From NCBI GenBank assembly GCA_964030475.1, contig CAXIPT010000024.1, forward strand, positions 62,001-126,000: a DNA stretch of 64,000 nucleotides, in the 5' to 3' direction. The DNA comes from Tethya wilhelma (taxonomy: Eukaryota; Porifera; Demospongiae; Tethyida; Tethyidae). Under the pieces are notes generated by a model. That model was not told the DNA's origin. It did not search any database and was given only the letters and a program-made list of their open reading frames with translations. This document shows, piece by piece, positions 42,276 to 53,202 of the stretch. Numbering within the stretch: the first letter of the stretch is position 1; each line of letters begins with the position of its first letter. Both the position numbers and the translations under genes were made by a program.

Positions 42276-44222
42276 TGTGAAAAAAATGATCTTTGCTGCT
42301 GAATCATCTTGTTGGCTGGCTCTCGGGAACATGCTGGAAAAGTATTACTTGAGTTCTGTTTAGCTTTCATAAGATTGATAGCTGAAGAAATGAATGACTT
42401 TACATCCTTCAGTACGGATATGTCCTGGATAAGGTACATCTGCCCTGCTAAGGTCAATAATTGCTGGTGAAGTCCCTCTCTGAAAGTAGCAATATCTTCT
42501 AAGTTGCTCTCTTGTTGTAAGTTTTTAAGTAATGTAGGATCTTGATGGTCGTCTTCGATAAAAGCCAATTGAGATTGTATAGTTGTACCATTTACACTGT
42601 TGATGACGAGGTGAATATGTTTGCAGATTGTTGTTCTAATTAGAGCATCAGCACAGTCACAGGAATACATATGTACACAAATATTGCAGTCTGGGCAGCA
42701 TATAGCGCAATTATGAGGACAAACTGAATTTATATGTCTCACTGAGTAGATGTGAGTGCCATCTTCAGACGCAACCTTCCAAGTAGAATGGTCTTCTGTT
42801 CTGCTGACCAGATCAGGGCTAAGTTTTAGGCTCGCTGAGTGACGCTTACGAATTATGCTTATTCTCTCTGTATTCTTTCCTTTCTCAATTTTAACAAGAC
42901 GTTCAAATCCTTTATCTCTTGAGAATTTGAGCAACACATGAATGCACTTGTCTAGCCTTTTGTTTGTTCTCCCTTTCAAGTATAGGTACTTCAAAACCCT
43001 GTGAAAAGCTTCTACATACATGTTGGTATTTACTAAGGCATCCTTACGATAGCATGCTGCCCATTGCTTGGTGTTGTGTGAATAGTTATCCTTAAAGTAA
43101 CTTCCAAAACTTGCAGTGGTTGAGGCACTCATGAATTCCTTTATTGTTTGATGAATGAGTTTCTCAAATGTAGGGATATCTGTCTCTTCTAGTAGTACTC
43201 GTAAGTTGTGGTATACAGTTGCTTCTAGTTGAGAATCTTTGATTTTTCCTAAGTTTTCTCTCCAAGCTCGATCTAAGTGCCAAGTGCAAAGCAACTTGTT
43301 TGGTTTGTTGTCAAATGTTGCTACCCAAGCATTATAGAATTGCTCGGCTAAATCAGACATGAACCATTTTGGTGAAACAATTCCTACTTGTTGTTTAATA
43401 GCATTATAGAAGTTTATAAGTACAAACTGATCTTCTCTATTTGAAAAACACCATGCAACTGGAAACCCTTCTCCAAATTCATCAAATACTAGTACTGTTA
43501 TCAGTGTGAAATCATAACCATTTGTGCCATGAGTTCCATCAACACAAATAACTCGATCATTAGTAAACTTCTTCATCATATCTGCCTGTAGAGGAGTTTG
43601 TATAGCAAGTATAAAATCTTGGTCAGAGAGATTGTTGCATGTGTCTGGCTGTGGCTCTCCTTGAGGTTTGTATAGTATTACTGGATTATCCTGGTTACAT
43701 TTCAATCTCCTCAACCCATAAATGGACACTTGTTGCATCGTCCTTGTGTCTTTGTATACCCTTTAATCCATACAACTTTTCTATGTTATTAATATCCTTT
43801 CTAGTTAGTAGGTGTATTCTCTGGAACTGTGTTCCTAGTCTGTCACGTATGTTATCAAGTATATATGAAAATCAACTCCTTGTGCCAGCTGTCCAGCTAT
43901 GGCCAAACGGTCTGAATTGCTGAGTCGTAAGTGCCCGAGTGATGTTTCATGGCCATAGTGTGTTTTGTTTAGTAGGACTTTTATCTTTCCTGTTTTGAGC
44001 TTGGCTACTCTAATTGAAGCAGTGCAGTATGTATTAAGTTTTGGTGTACCTTGTGTCTTGAGATGACGTTTTCCAGACCCTCTGCTATTAAAGTATCCAC
44101 TTCGATTACAGTATAGTAGTATATAGTATCTGAGTCACTGTGAGTTGAAGATTTCTTGCCACAACCCCTTACAAACCATGAGTTAGTTGACTTCTCGTAC
44201 TTCTCTTTCCAGTCTATAAAAC
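42276..44222 (-). pseudogene. MULE DDE transposase and SWIM finger of copy B
   Basis: The final exon begins FIDWKEKYEKSTNSWFVRGC and a FAR1/FLYWCH-like region, then after a frame change near 43715 gives a long intact frame (43738 down). It has RVICVDGTHGTNGYDF, WFMSDLAEQFYNAW and MYVEAFHRVLKYLYLKG, the three acidic residues of the MULE catalytic core, and CDCADALIRTTICKHIH, a SWIM zinc finger (C-x-C-x(n)-C-x-H). Copy A is nearly identical. Here the Gln codon that is a stop in copy A is intact, but the last 50-odd codons are replaced by unrelated sequence at 42276. MULE transposases cut long inverted ends and leave 9-bp duplications. Confidence 0.88.
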
Positions 44223-44291
44223 CTATGTTGTGAGTTTTACAAAATGTAAAACTAAATGGAAGATGTGTATATCAGAATGTACAACATATAC

Positions 44292-45098
44292 CTTGCATAC
44301 TTGAAAATGTCAGTGACTCACTGTCCATATGTATGGAGTGTGCTGTTGTCAAATGCGTCCAAAATTTATCAAGGAATCGGCATGTGAAAGTGCATGATAC
44401 TTCCTTACATGCGATGTTACTCTTTGATGTGGTGCTGCAGTGTTCAGGATGATATTTTGTAACATGTTTATACAAACCTGCCCTATCAGAGTATTGTGCT
44501 TGACAGATTTGACATGGATATGCTTTAGATATCAGATGACTTGAAAGTAGAAGGGTGGTCTACAGATGAATCTTGATTCGGAGAGATGTTGGTGGACGAC
44601 TGTTGGTTTGGAGGAGCCCTGGTAGATGGCTGTCGGTTTGGAGGAGCACTGGTGGACAACTGTTGGTTTGGAGGAGCGCTGGTGGATGGCTGTCGGTTTG
44701 GAGGAGCACTGGTGGACGACTGTTGGTTAGGAGGAGCGCTGGTGGATGGCTGTCGGTTTGGAGGAACTACAGATGACTGTTGGCTTGGAGGAACCTTGAA
44801 TGACTGTTGATCTGGAGGGACCTTAGATGACTGTTGGTTCGGAGGAACGTTGGATGACTCTTGGTTCGGAGGAAGCTGGGATGACTGTTGGTTTGGAGGA
44901 ACATTAGTGGATGACTCTAGTCTAGGAGTAATTACATCGGAGATTACCTGAATTGTGGATAATGGAGAACGAATTTGTTTCCTCGTATAATGAAACTGTC
45001 TTGCTCTAGCTGGTTCAAGAAAGACTGTAGGCTGATAGTATGTGTCTTCTTCATGTGGACTATGTGAACTCAACAACATTTCTTTTGTCCAGTGGTTT
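44292..45098 (-). CDS. Pro/Asn/Gln repeat linker and C2H2 finger exon
   Basis: The exon begins in phase with the Ulp1 block (NHWTKEMLLSSHSPHEEDTY). It runs through RQFHYTRKQIRSPLSTIQ into about a dozen ten-residue repeats of the type SSTSAPPNQQ, and ends with a zinc finger (CQICQAQYSDRAGLYKHVTK, H) and a second Cys/His pair (CTFTCRF, LTTAH). Copy A keeps the frame between linker and finger; copy B has two extra bases near 44527 that create a stop. The finger probably binds transposon ends. The repeat tract is likely an unstructured hinge between the protease half and the transposase half. Confidence 0.7.
44540..44920 (-). repeat. 30-bp coding minisatellite
   Basis: About a dozen 30-bp units (TGGTGGACGACTGTTGGTTT plus GGAGGAGCGC on the plus strand) encode the decapeptide linker of the composite gene. 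Copy A has only five (17489-17612). Confidence 0.85.
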
Positions 45099-45448
45099 CT
45101 GAATGAAGAAGAATTACATATTATTTTTTGCGTAGCCATGCAGCTATAGCAAATGTGTGTATGTATATGGGGTATTTCAAACTTCATGCTTACAGTAAAT
45201 GTCCATTAAGGAGTTCTTCTGTCATTATTTTCCTGAATATTCCCATATGTTTCTGTACAGGTACAATACATTCAAGTATGTGTGTACAGAAATAATTATT
45301 AGTATATAGCAATCGTGGAGTACCTGGTTAAAGTTCATTGGTTGTTCAAATACACGGAACAGGATATACTGTATTTTACACATGTATATGCATGTTGTAA
45401 ACAGAGGTTATTGTTATCAATAACCTTACAATTCTGTAACGTATTTAC

Positions 45449-46668
45449 CTGACAGACAAAGACACCACAATCAAAACTATTTTCTTGCCTTGGTATGTCC
45501 TACATAATTATGTCCACAAGAATCAAGCATGCATGTATAACATTTTAAGATGATGTATAGTAACTATAGGGGAAAAAAAGGTTTTCTTACTTTTTTATGA
45601 ACATATTCCCAGTTCTCCCAATCAATTCTTTTGTGATTTTGGCTTTTCATTTTGTCATCAAAGTACATTCTTGTGAAAATGATAATGTAAATTTAATTAG
45701 AGTCTTTAAATTTGTACATGCATGCATACACTAACATAATTATGTACCTGATGTGTTTCCAATATGATGGATGATCACTATGGAGAGAGTCATAGTATTC
45801 TGCCCTCTTCTGTTTTGTATCTACAACCTATGGAAAACTTGCATTTAAATATAGAAACTAAAAATGGATTCACTTGCGTATTATACCAGTAAAGTCCAAT
45901 GAGAGCCTCCATCATTCAAAATAAAGAGTAGTAAATCCTGCTGGAACATATCCACCTATACATAATATAAGTTTTGTTTACATAACAAGCCTTTCAAAAA
46001 GCATGCACAAATGAAAATATAATAATAAAAGAGAACAAGGCCAAGACCATGCAGGTTTACGAGGATAAAATTACCTATCCTCGTAAACCAGACTTTACTC
46101 TCTACAGTTAATACTTACATCTTTGTAACATGTTTCAACTCCATTATAGCCATGTTCTTGACCAAAAAGAAAGAACTGACAGGAAATATTTTCTTGCCAA
46201 TCTGCATGTTTTAAATCATAGAATTTTTTTTAAGACGGCATCCACAAATAAACATTAATTTTTAACCTTTTTTGCTTCTCTTGCTACTGTATTGGCATAC
46301 TGCCTCAAAACCTATATGTGTGGCATGCATGCATATACATATATCATGTGTGACATGCATGTTGCATGCAGTATATCAGTGACAATATAAAGTATACCAT
46401 ATAGCGGGAAAGTTTTGTGGAGTTTAACTTTCGTGGTTTTCATGGATCATGATCATCTACAAAAGTTTTTATCCACAAAATTCTCCGCATCGATATCCAT
46501 AAAAGTTTAAATGTTTGCCGAGAGACATCCATGAAAGTTAGACATTGCAAAACTTTCCCGTTATGCGGTATTCTTTGAACATGCACACCTTGTCTGTCAG
46601 CCAATTTTTTCCTAGTATTGGTATACATTCTTGCAATGTTAGAGGAGGCTCTAAACTTGGAAGTACAT
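45449..46668 (-). CDS. Ulp1/SENP-type cysteine protease (C48) domain exons
   Basis: Seven exons. Order of motifs: NWLTDK (the W-L-x-D entry motif), QFFLFGQEHGYNGVETCYKD, VDMFQQDLLLFILNDGG, SHWTLL (catalytic His), VVDTKQKRAEYYDS (catalytic Asp, 17 residues after the His), and IPRQENSFDCGVFVCQ (Gln six residues before the catalytic Cys). These spacings match classical Ulp1/SENP enzymes, which cleave SUMO or related modifiers. The exon 46267-46311 joins out of phase to the next by one base beside an A6 run, so a slippage mutation is likely. A 172-bp mariner-like MITE sits in the intron 46312-46588. Ulp1-like domains are known in plant Kaonashi-type MULEs; here one follows a USP domain in the same chain of exons. 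Confidence 0.82.
46397..46568. mobile_element. mariner-like MITE (TA target)
   Basis: CCATATAGCGGGAAAGTTTTG and CAAAACTTTCCCGTTATGCGG are inverted ends flanked by TA (46395-46396 and 46569-46570). It lies in an intron of the composite gene, between exons 46589-46668 and 46267-46311, so it does not itself break coding sequence. Confidence 0.8.
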
Positions 46669-46746
46669 CTTGATATGCAAGTGTGTATACATGTGTATAA
46701 GTATACATGCACAGTTGCCAAAAAATTAATATAATGATAATTATAC

Positions 46747-48242
46747 CTCTGTCAATCTCATAAAACAGCAAATATGGATCTTGTTGTAGAACTGTGGCGA
46801 TGCTGCACGGTGTCACCTGAGATCAGTGGATGTTATATTCACACTGACAACAGTTGACAGTGTGATTTACATACTGTGGAGTCATCAGCGCAAATCCAGT
46901 CAGTGCATCTCATTCTTGATCTTAGATAAGATACATAGTGGCCACAGCCAGTGTATAGAAGCTTGTGAACCACAACCCCCACCAGGCTATAGGTTGTCCT
47001 CTGGGTACCACCAATACCACAAGAGATGTTTGAGGTCTAGAATTATGTATTCAGTAGGTGAAAATAAAACACAACTCTGGTCAATAATTGAAAACACTGA
47101 TACCTGAATATGCACTTGTGGGTTCTTGTGTCTGAAGCAGTAAAAAAACATTGTCATAATATCTATTATAGAGCATACATTCGTTGCTTGTACCTTCCGT
47201 CTCCTTGCTTCCACACATTGAGGCATAATAGCTGTGGTAATTTAGTTACATGTGTACTCTGCTGTTTGACTGTCATCTTTTGGCACCTTATAATTAAAAA
47301 ACAAGTTTGTACATGCACTGCCAGACTTATGTATTACCTTTCACAATCACTCTCAACCATCTCTGCTCTTAAATAGTCATCTAGCATTTCTTTGATGGTG
47401 TAGGACTTGTTACCCTATACATGTATGAAAATAATGATTATAAAAACTGAATAGTAGAAGTAATACTTTGTATCCTTATACATGCATGTATATAAATTAT
47501 CACACATCTTACTGTTGCGTTCAATTGAATCAGTAGTTCCTTGCATGTTTGAGTGGATGAGATTAATCCACACACTGTACACGTAACTATAGAAAATTGT
47601 AAAGTTTACTTGTGGAACAGCACCTACATGTGTGCATAGTTATTACCTGTTACAGTGGTTTCCATTGCTAGTTTGTCCAAAAACTGCTGTTTCAGTCTAT
47701 TGTTCGAGAGAGTCAGTGTAACAATGTTGATATAATTAGCATGTTTAAAGTGCAAGTGTGATAGTAATCTTACTCAATGTCTGGTAATACATTAAGTAGT
47801 GACTGCTGCAGACCAATGAAAAACTCATGTGCATCCTGTTGCTCACCAGCAGTCATTGAACTACATATAGCTATACGATTATGAAGTTGTCAAAAATAAT
47901 ACTATGTGTTAGCACATGCACACAATATACATGCACACCCCACACCTTTTAGGTTATTTATCAAGAGGCTCGGGTCAAAAACAAGTGATCGTCTGCTATA
48001 CTTGTAGTTTTCATTCAGCAGGCTAAGTGCAGCCACAAAGCAATCAGCTTGTCCTGTATTTACAATTAACTTTAAAGTTAGACTTAGCTTGTTTGTAGCT
48101 TAGAGTATGGCATTTACATACAAATAATTTTATTTTCATGTACATGTAATATTCAGTTAGTGCATAATATACCTGGAGTCTTATTGCAATTATTGCACTT
48201 GTCTTGTGTATGCGTTCCTAGAACACAAGTATAGCTAGTTGT
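46747..48242 (-). CDS. ubiquitin-specific protease (C19) domain exons
   Basis: Eleven small exons spell a USP fold. The Cys box is QADCFVAALSLLNENYK, preceded by a C-x-x-C pair (DKCNNCNKTPG). The QQD box is AGEQQDAHEFFIGLQQSLL. Zinc-ribbon elements are VTCTVCG and ESDCESYYASMCG. The His box is YSLVGVVVHKLLYTGCGHYV, followed by DWICADDSTV and VLQQDPYLLFYEID. The catalytic Cys, His (GHY) and Asp (ADDS) are all present. USPs remove ubiquitin from proteins. The strand normally reading LP-x-x-L-x-x-H-L-x-R-F lies around 47037-47076 (VVFYFHLLNT) and is followed by stops, so this copy is damaged or has an unrecognised splice. The last exon continues in phase into the Ulp1 block. Confidence 0.75.
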
Positions 48243-48566
48243 CTGAGAGAGACAATGTTGAAGAAGCAGTGAACAATGCTACTGATGTAACAACTGTTTT
48301 GCTTTTTAGCAAACCCAGGAGGTAAGTATGCTTATCAAAGCAATAAATACTTGATTGACTCTTGCTGGTAGAAGATACAGGTTTTAATGCAACTGTGGAG
48401 CTGCATTGACTCTCTGCTTTTTGGACTTCTTTAGTTGCAGTGATTTTCTAGTGATCATCTTTCAACGTAGTAGTGGCTAGCTAGTCACAAAAAGCAATGC
48501 CAGGCCATGTGTTGTAGGTGAATTCCCGCACCGCATCCCGCGCGTGCGCAAGTGACAATCAACACT

Positions 48567-49645
48567 ATTCCCAGTACGGTAGTACTGGGTACACAGGAAT
48601 GGCACGGATGGCCCATTAGCGCAATACAAATATTCACGCGAATAACTCTGCAAAAACTGAGCAGTTAGCACTAAAAGGCTTCTAAAGCTACTATTTAGCT
48701 CTTTCTCTTTCTAATGAGCCCAAAAACAGGCCTAAAAACATCGCTAAAGTAACAAACACAAACATGCCAAACCTCCAATTTTCTCCATCTTCTTCTTTTT
48801 CTATCTTGGCCCAACTTTCTCAGAGACTATTCACTTTTAGAAGCTGATTCTTGAATGAATGAACTTGGTTTCTTCCGGTACAGTCGCTTTTGCCATCGGT
48901 TTTTAGCGCCTCCCGTTGAGTAGCTAGATACAAGGCGAAAAGTGCCTCCTCCATATGGCCACCATTAATTTCTACACTCATGCATAATTCATTAGCTTCT
49001 AGAAAAGTCGAATTGACGACCCTTTCCACACACAAAAGTGTGCGTTATTTGGAATTAAATCCACTAAAGCTGCCTGGAACTATTTAGTGATACTTGGTTG
49101 CTCTTCTTAAGAGATGAATCAGGACTTTGATTATCATAACATAATTATAGAAAGACAAGTAAATGTTATGTTACAGCTCCTGCCTCCAAATGACTGAGAT
49201 GTGTGTTTCACTTCAGTATCAAGCAGGCTACACAACTTGTGACTTCAAGTAGTACCAGCTCAGCAGCCCGTCGCTGGCTCAGTGAGTCTGACTACTAGCT
49301 CAGTAGCTAGCTACATACACCAACTCAAATGTAATTTGTAGAAATATGGAAAAATGAGAATAAGTAAAAAAAAACATTGGAAATGTAATGAGACACAGGA
49401 ATGGCTAAATCGTAAAAAGAACGCAAACAAGATGGAATGGCTGTTAGAGTGGGTAAGGAATTCTTCTTGTGGGCAAAATCTTCCTGTGGGCAAAATGAGA
49501 GACTCAATAAGGAGATTGTTAAATGCAGCCCATACAGGAAGAATTCTGCACACACTCTTAACAGCCATTCCATCTTGTTTGCATTCTTTTTACGATTTAG
49601 CCATTCCTGTGTCACATTACATTTCCAATGTTTTTTTTAACTTGT
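48567..49645 (+). repeat. left arm of a giant inverted repeat
   Basis: About 1.08 kb whose reverse complement is 52187-53202. The arm consists of a ~470-bp repeat (CCCAGTACGGTAGTACTGGG at one end, ATTCCAAATAACGCACAC-type sequence at the other), a ~280-bp middle part (GATGAATCAGGACTTTGAT) and a complete type-b fold-back MITE. A further copy of the first part alone is at 54595-55078. Confidence 0.88.
49362..49645. mobile_element. complete fold-back MITE type b
   Basis: Arms around AGGAATGGCTAAATCGTAAA and its complement (ACGATTTAGCCATTCCT), with AGGAAGAATTC and GAATTCTTC also paired. It sits at the inner edge of the left arm. Confidence 0.85.
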
Positions 49646-50191
49646 AATAAATAATAATAAAGATAAATAAAGATAATAATAATAGATAATCATAATAGAC
49701 AGCCTAATCACACTACCTGTTTTTTACACATACACAATCTACCGTTTGATTTCCACTGTTGAACTCAGTTGTACTCCAATTTAAAGTGTGGGCAGGCTAA
49801 GATCACCACCACCCTTCTACACCATGTGATTTTTGATACCAGGCTCCTTTTCTCTCGCGCTGGTGGGAGGTAGCCTGGGAATGAGGCTAATAATTCACAG
49901 GCAAAGAGCTAAAAGTAACAAAAGACTGCTTCTGAAGGTAAAGAAAGTCAATTGAATGATACTGTGGATAAACTTTGAGAGAAGCATGTAATGAACCGGT
50001 CAAGTGGTTTACAAAAGGCATTGTAGTTAGCAGGCTTAGAATGACTAGACGGGCTAGCAGTAACAGAAGTAGAGTCACTATTAACATTCTTGACTACTAA
50101 ATCAGAGAGAGAGGAGACAAAAGAGAAAAATTCAGAAAGCTTCATTTGCAACGAAGTAACTAAGTCTTCAAGTTCCTTATAAGTGTTATGT
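49646..50191. other. spacer of the giant inverted repeat, part 1
   Basis: 49838-49890 (AGGTAGCCTGGGAATGAGGCT) resembles the right end of the 9-bp-TSD element at 11564-12217. No gene is supported. Confidence 0.4.
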
Positions 50192-51700
50192 TTCTAGCAT
50201 TAAGCATTTTCCTGGCATAATACATTAATATTGTCCTCAATCTAGGGTGTGTGGCTCACTTACTTGTGGCTTATTTAGCATTGAAAACGGGTGCAACTAG
50301 GGAAAAAAGTAGCTAGGTAAGTCAAAAAAGTAGGGAAGAGTAATACTAGAGCTTTTATTTGTGAAGATCTTTCTCCTCAGTCTCCTCCACCAATATGCAA
50401 GCTACTTCTAATGATGACTCCTATGCTGAGTCCCCTAAGTTGACATCTGTGTTTAAGAACATCAACTAAAAGGATGAGCTAGCAAAATGAGCTGAGATAG
50501 TTTGTTTTAGAGCAAGAACATCACCTCATAGTTGGTGGGCCTTGACAAGGGCAAGCAACAATAAAGGTGGAGCTAGATGGCATAGAAACATTAGAGGAGG
50601 GGAGGAGTGGGACCTGTATCTAACACTTGTATCACTTCCAGAAACTGCAGAGAGATGAGTACCCAGAGTAACTTTTGATGGATTATTTCCATTTAATTGC
50701 TTATATGTACAACATTAAAATACAAACAGGATAATCAACCTGTATTATATATAGGCACAAATATATGTATCTATCTAGCTGGCTGTAAATCCGGAAAACA
50801 TTTATTTTCCGTAGCACATACGGAATATGACATTGTGTATTGCTGAATAAATTCCACTAATCAAGAAATTTTTGACAATCTGCCAAATTTACTTCTGCCA
50901 ACATTTTGTGCTATACAGTATAATTTATATTGTATACTGAATTACTAAACTGCTGTTAATAGCTAATATCCATGCAAGTGCACACACACACACACACACA
51001 CTAGGAGATGCACTAATCGAAAAGCAGATTTCATGAAGTGTCTGAACTCTTCATATAAGGCAGGTTGTGTCACCTGTAGCTTCACAGACACACAGCTAGC
51101 AGAGTTCATTCAATTTAAAAAAAGGAATGTGTAACATCTACCTAAGCTGAATGCTATATCATGCAAGAAGACGGATCATGGGTTCTATCCAGGGATGTGC
51201 ATTTGTCATTTGAGGGAAAATTACTGAAAGTACAATAAACTATACTGAGCTTTATGTTTATAATGTTTGGTGCTCATGAGCATGCAACATGAATTGAGAC
51301 TTGCTTTGTACTTGTTTTACCACACTGCCCATTTCTATACTACTCATTTTGTCGAAATTTTTTCTACTTGTAACTTAGTATGTAGGATCCACTGCTATGA
51401 ATAAGAGAGAAGTACTAATCATAGATATTAGAAACTACATACCAGGGATTGGAAAGGCCCATATGCTTTAATGTAAATTTCACAAACCGCGCGTGTTGCA
51501 CTTTTTGGGTAGCTGCCACAATTTGTAAATCTTTGATGCTGTCCCAAGAAAGGAGTGAAATCCAGAACAGAAGCAGCACTTTTCCTACAGCTAAGATTCT
51601 ATTGAAACAGGTAAGAATATACTTACTTGGTACTGAAATAATAAAGTGCAAGTACTTATTAGACTATGCATTCCAGGCTGAATTTGTATGAAAGTAGCTA
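50192..51700 (+). repeat. segment duplicated in inverse at 60720-64000
   Basis: GTTTCTAGCATTAAGCATTT at the left matches, inverted, the last bases of the window, and GAATTTGTATGAAAGTAGCT at the right matches, inverted, the sequence near 60720. The second copy is expanded by two insertions. A (CA)n run lies at 50981-51001. Frames such as 51415-51651 occur in both copies but show no domain I recognise. Confidence 0.85.
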
Positions 51701-51953
51701 TGAACTCCTGGTGAAGGTTGCTTCTATTGTACTAGCTATACCCCATTCTAGTACAGATGAAGAACGAATATTCTCCTCTGTCAGGAAGGACAAAACTGAT
51801 TTCCGTGAAAGTCTAGAGATTGATAGAACCTTACTTAGTTTACTGATTTGTCAAATGAACAATGAAGGTGACTGTCTCAGTTTTGAACCAACCAAAGAAA
51901 TAATTCTAAAGAGCAAAAAAGTTACAACAAACAACATTCGAAAAAAAAACTAG
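51666..51953 (+). pseudogene. hAT transposase, C-terminal dimerisation exon
   Basis: Following an acceptor (CATTCCAG at 51676), the frame reads ELLVKVASIVLAIPHSSTDE and then ERIFSSVRKDKTDFRESLEI, DRTLLSLLICQMNN. This is the hATC dimerisation region: a V-L-x-I-P-x-S motif followed by E-R-x-F-S. It ends at a stop at 51953. About 135 bp downstream is GGTTGGCAGGTCTG (52088-52101), complementary to a CAGACCTGCC-type hAT terminus also seen at 60508-60521. The catalytic RNase H-like core is not present upstream, so this is a 3' fragment. Confidence 0.8.
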
Positions 51954-52087
51954 CTAGTATAGTAAGTGTTATTAGTTTTTCCTGAAGTCATTACAAGAAT
52001 TTTTAACTTAATAGTCTTCTAAGTTCCAAGAATTAGATAACTTTTCCAAGCATTTTCATGTTTGAATTCCAAGCATAACAAAATTTA

Positions 52088-52101
52088 GGTTGGCAGGTCT
52101 G
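52088..52101 (+). mobile_element. hAT-type terminal inverted repeat end
   Basis: GGTTGGCAGGTCTG closes the hAT C-terminal fragment. Its complement start CAGACCTGCCAACC is the element end at 60521 reading leftward. Confidence 0.6.
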
Positions 52102-52186
52102 CATCTATTCTCTGATCTGTGATTGAATCTGTCATCATAACTGCTCTACCTTGCAGTGTTGAAGTTTATTATGTAATTCTTATTGT

Positions 52187-53202
52187 ACGAGTAAAAAATA
52201 CTTTGGAAATGTAATGAGACACAGGAATGGCTACTGAAATCGTAAAACGAATGCAAACAAGATAGAATAGCTGTTACAGAATTCTTCCTGTATGGGCTGC
52301 ACTTAACAATCTCTTTATTGAGTCTCTCATTTTGCCCACAGGAAGAATTCCTTACACACTCTAACAGCCATTCCATCTTGTTTGCGTTCTTTTTACGATT
52401 TCAGTAGCCATTCCTGTCTCATTACTTGTTTGTTCTCATTTTTACAAATCACATTTGAGTTGGTGTGTGTAGCTAGCTACTGAGCTAGTAGTCTGGCACT
52501 GAGCTAGTAGTCTGGCAAGCCAGACTGCAGCTGGGCTGCTGAGTAAGGTTGTGTAGCCTGCTTGATACTGAAGTGATACACACATCGCAGTCATTTGGAG
52601 TGTATCATAAGATTTATGATAATCAAAGTCCTGGTTCATCTCTTAAGATTAGAAGAGCAACCAGGTAAAACCGTATCACAAAATAGTTCCAGGCGCTAGG
52701 CAACTTGCATTTGAATTCCAAATAACGCACACTTTTGTGTATGGAAAGGGTCGTCAATTCGAATTTTCTAGAAGCTAATGAACTATGCATGAGTATAGAA
52801 ATTAATGGCAGCCATATGGAGGAGGCGCTTTTCACCTTGTATCTAGCTACTCAATGAGAGGCGCTAAAAACCGATGGAAAAAGCGACTGTACCGGAAGAA
52901 ACCAAGTTCATTCATTCAAAAATCAGCTTCTAAAAGTGAATAGTCTCTGAGAAAAGTTGAGCCAAGATAGAAGAAGAAGAATAAGAAGATGGAGAAAATT
53001 GGAGGTTTAGCATGTTTGTGTTTGTTACTTTAGTGATGGTTTTAGGCCATGTTTTTCGGCTCATTAGAAAGAGAAAGAGCTAAATAGTAGCTTAAGAAGC
53101 CTTTTAGTGCTAAGCGCTCAGTTTTTGCAGAGTTATTCACGTGAATATTTGTATGGGCCATCCGTGCCATTCCTGTATACCCAGTACTACCGTACTGGGA
53201 AT
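52187..53202 (-). repeat. right arm of the giant inverted repeat
   Basis: Inverted counterpart of 48567-49645 in the same order: fold-back MITE (52187-52430), middle part with CAAAGTCCTGGTTCATC, then the ~470-bp repeat ending CCCAGTACTACCGTACTGGG. Confidence 0.88.

Larger units (their letters stand above)
42276..48458 (-). pseudogene. composite USP - Ulp1 - C2H2 - MULE - SWIM transposon gene, copy B
   Basis: About twenty minus-strand exons can be chained with GT-AG borders: 48173-48242, 47946-48053, 47774-47870, 47647-47696, 47513-47586, 47338-47414, 47194-47231, 47104-47131, 46875-47036, 46747-46816, 46589-46668, 46267-46311, 46119-46201, 45887-45955, 45748-45827, 45591-45669, 45449-45499, 45194-45252, 44292-45098 and 42276-44222. 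Nearly every junction is in phase, including USP to Ulp1 (EID-R-DVLPSL) and Ulp1 to linker (VCQ-KHMGIF, GHL-L-NHWTKE). A possible start is the ATG at 48458 (MITRKSLQLKKSKKQR). Lesions: stops around 47037-47076, one out-of-phase junction at 46267/46201, a 2-base insertion near 44527, frame changes near 44100 and 43715, and loss of the 3' end at 42276. Details of each domain are given in separate entries. Confidence 0.7.

Noticed and set aside
44573..44810. Plus-strand frames with Trp/Gly/Arg repeats
   Set aside because: Antisense of the Pro/Asn/Gln linker minisatellite of the composite gene.
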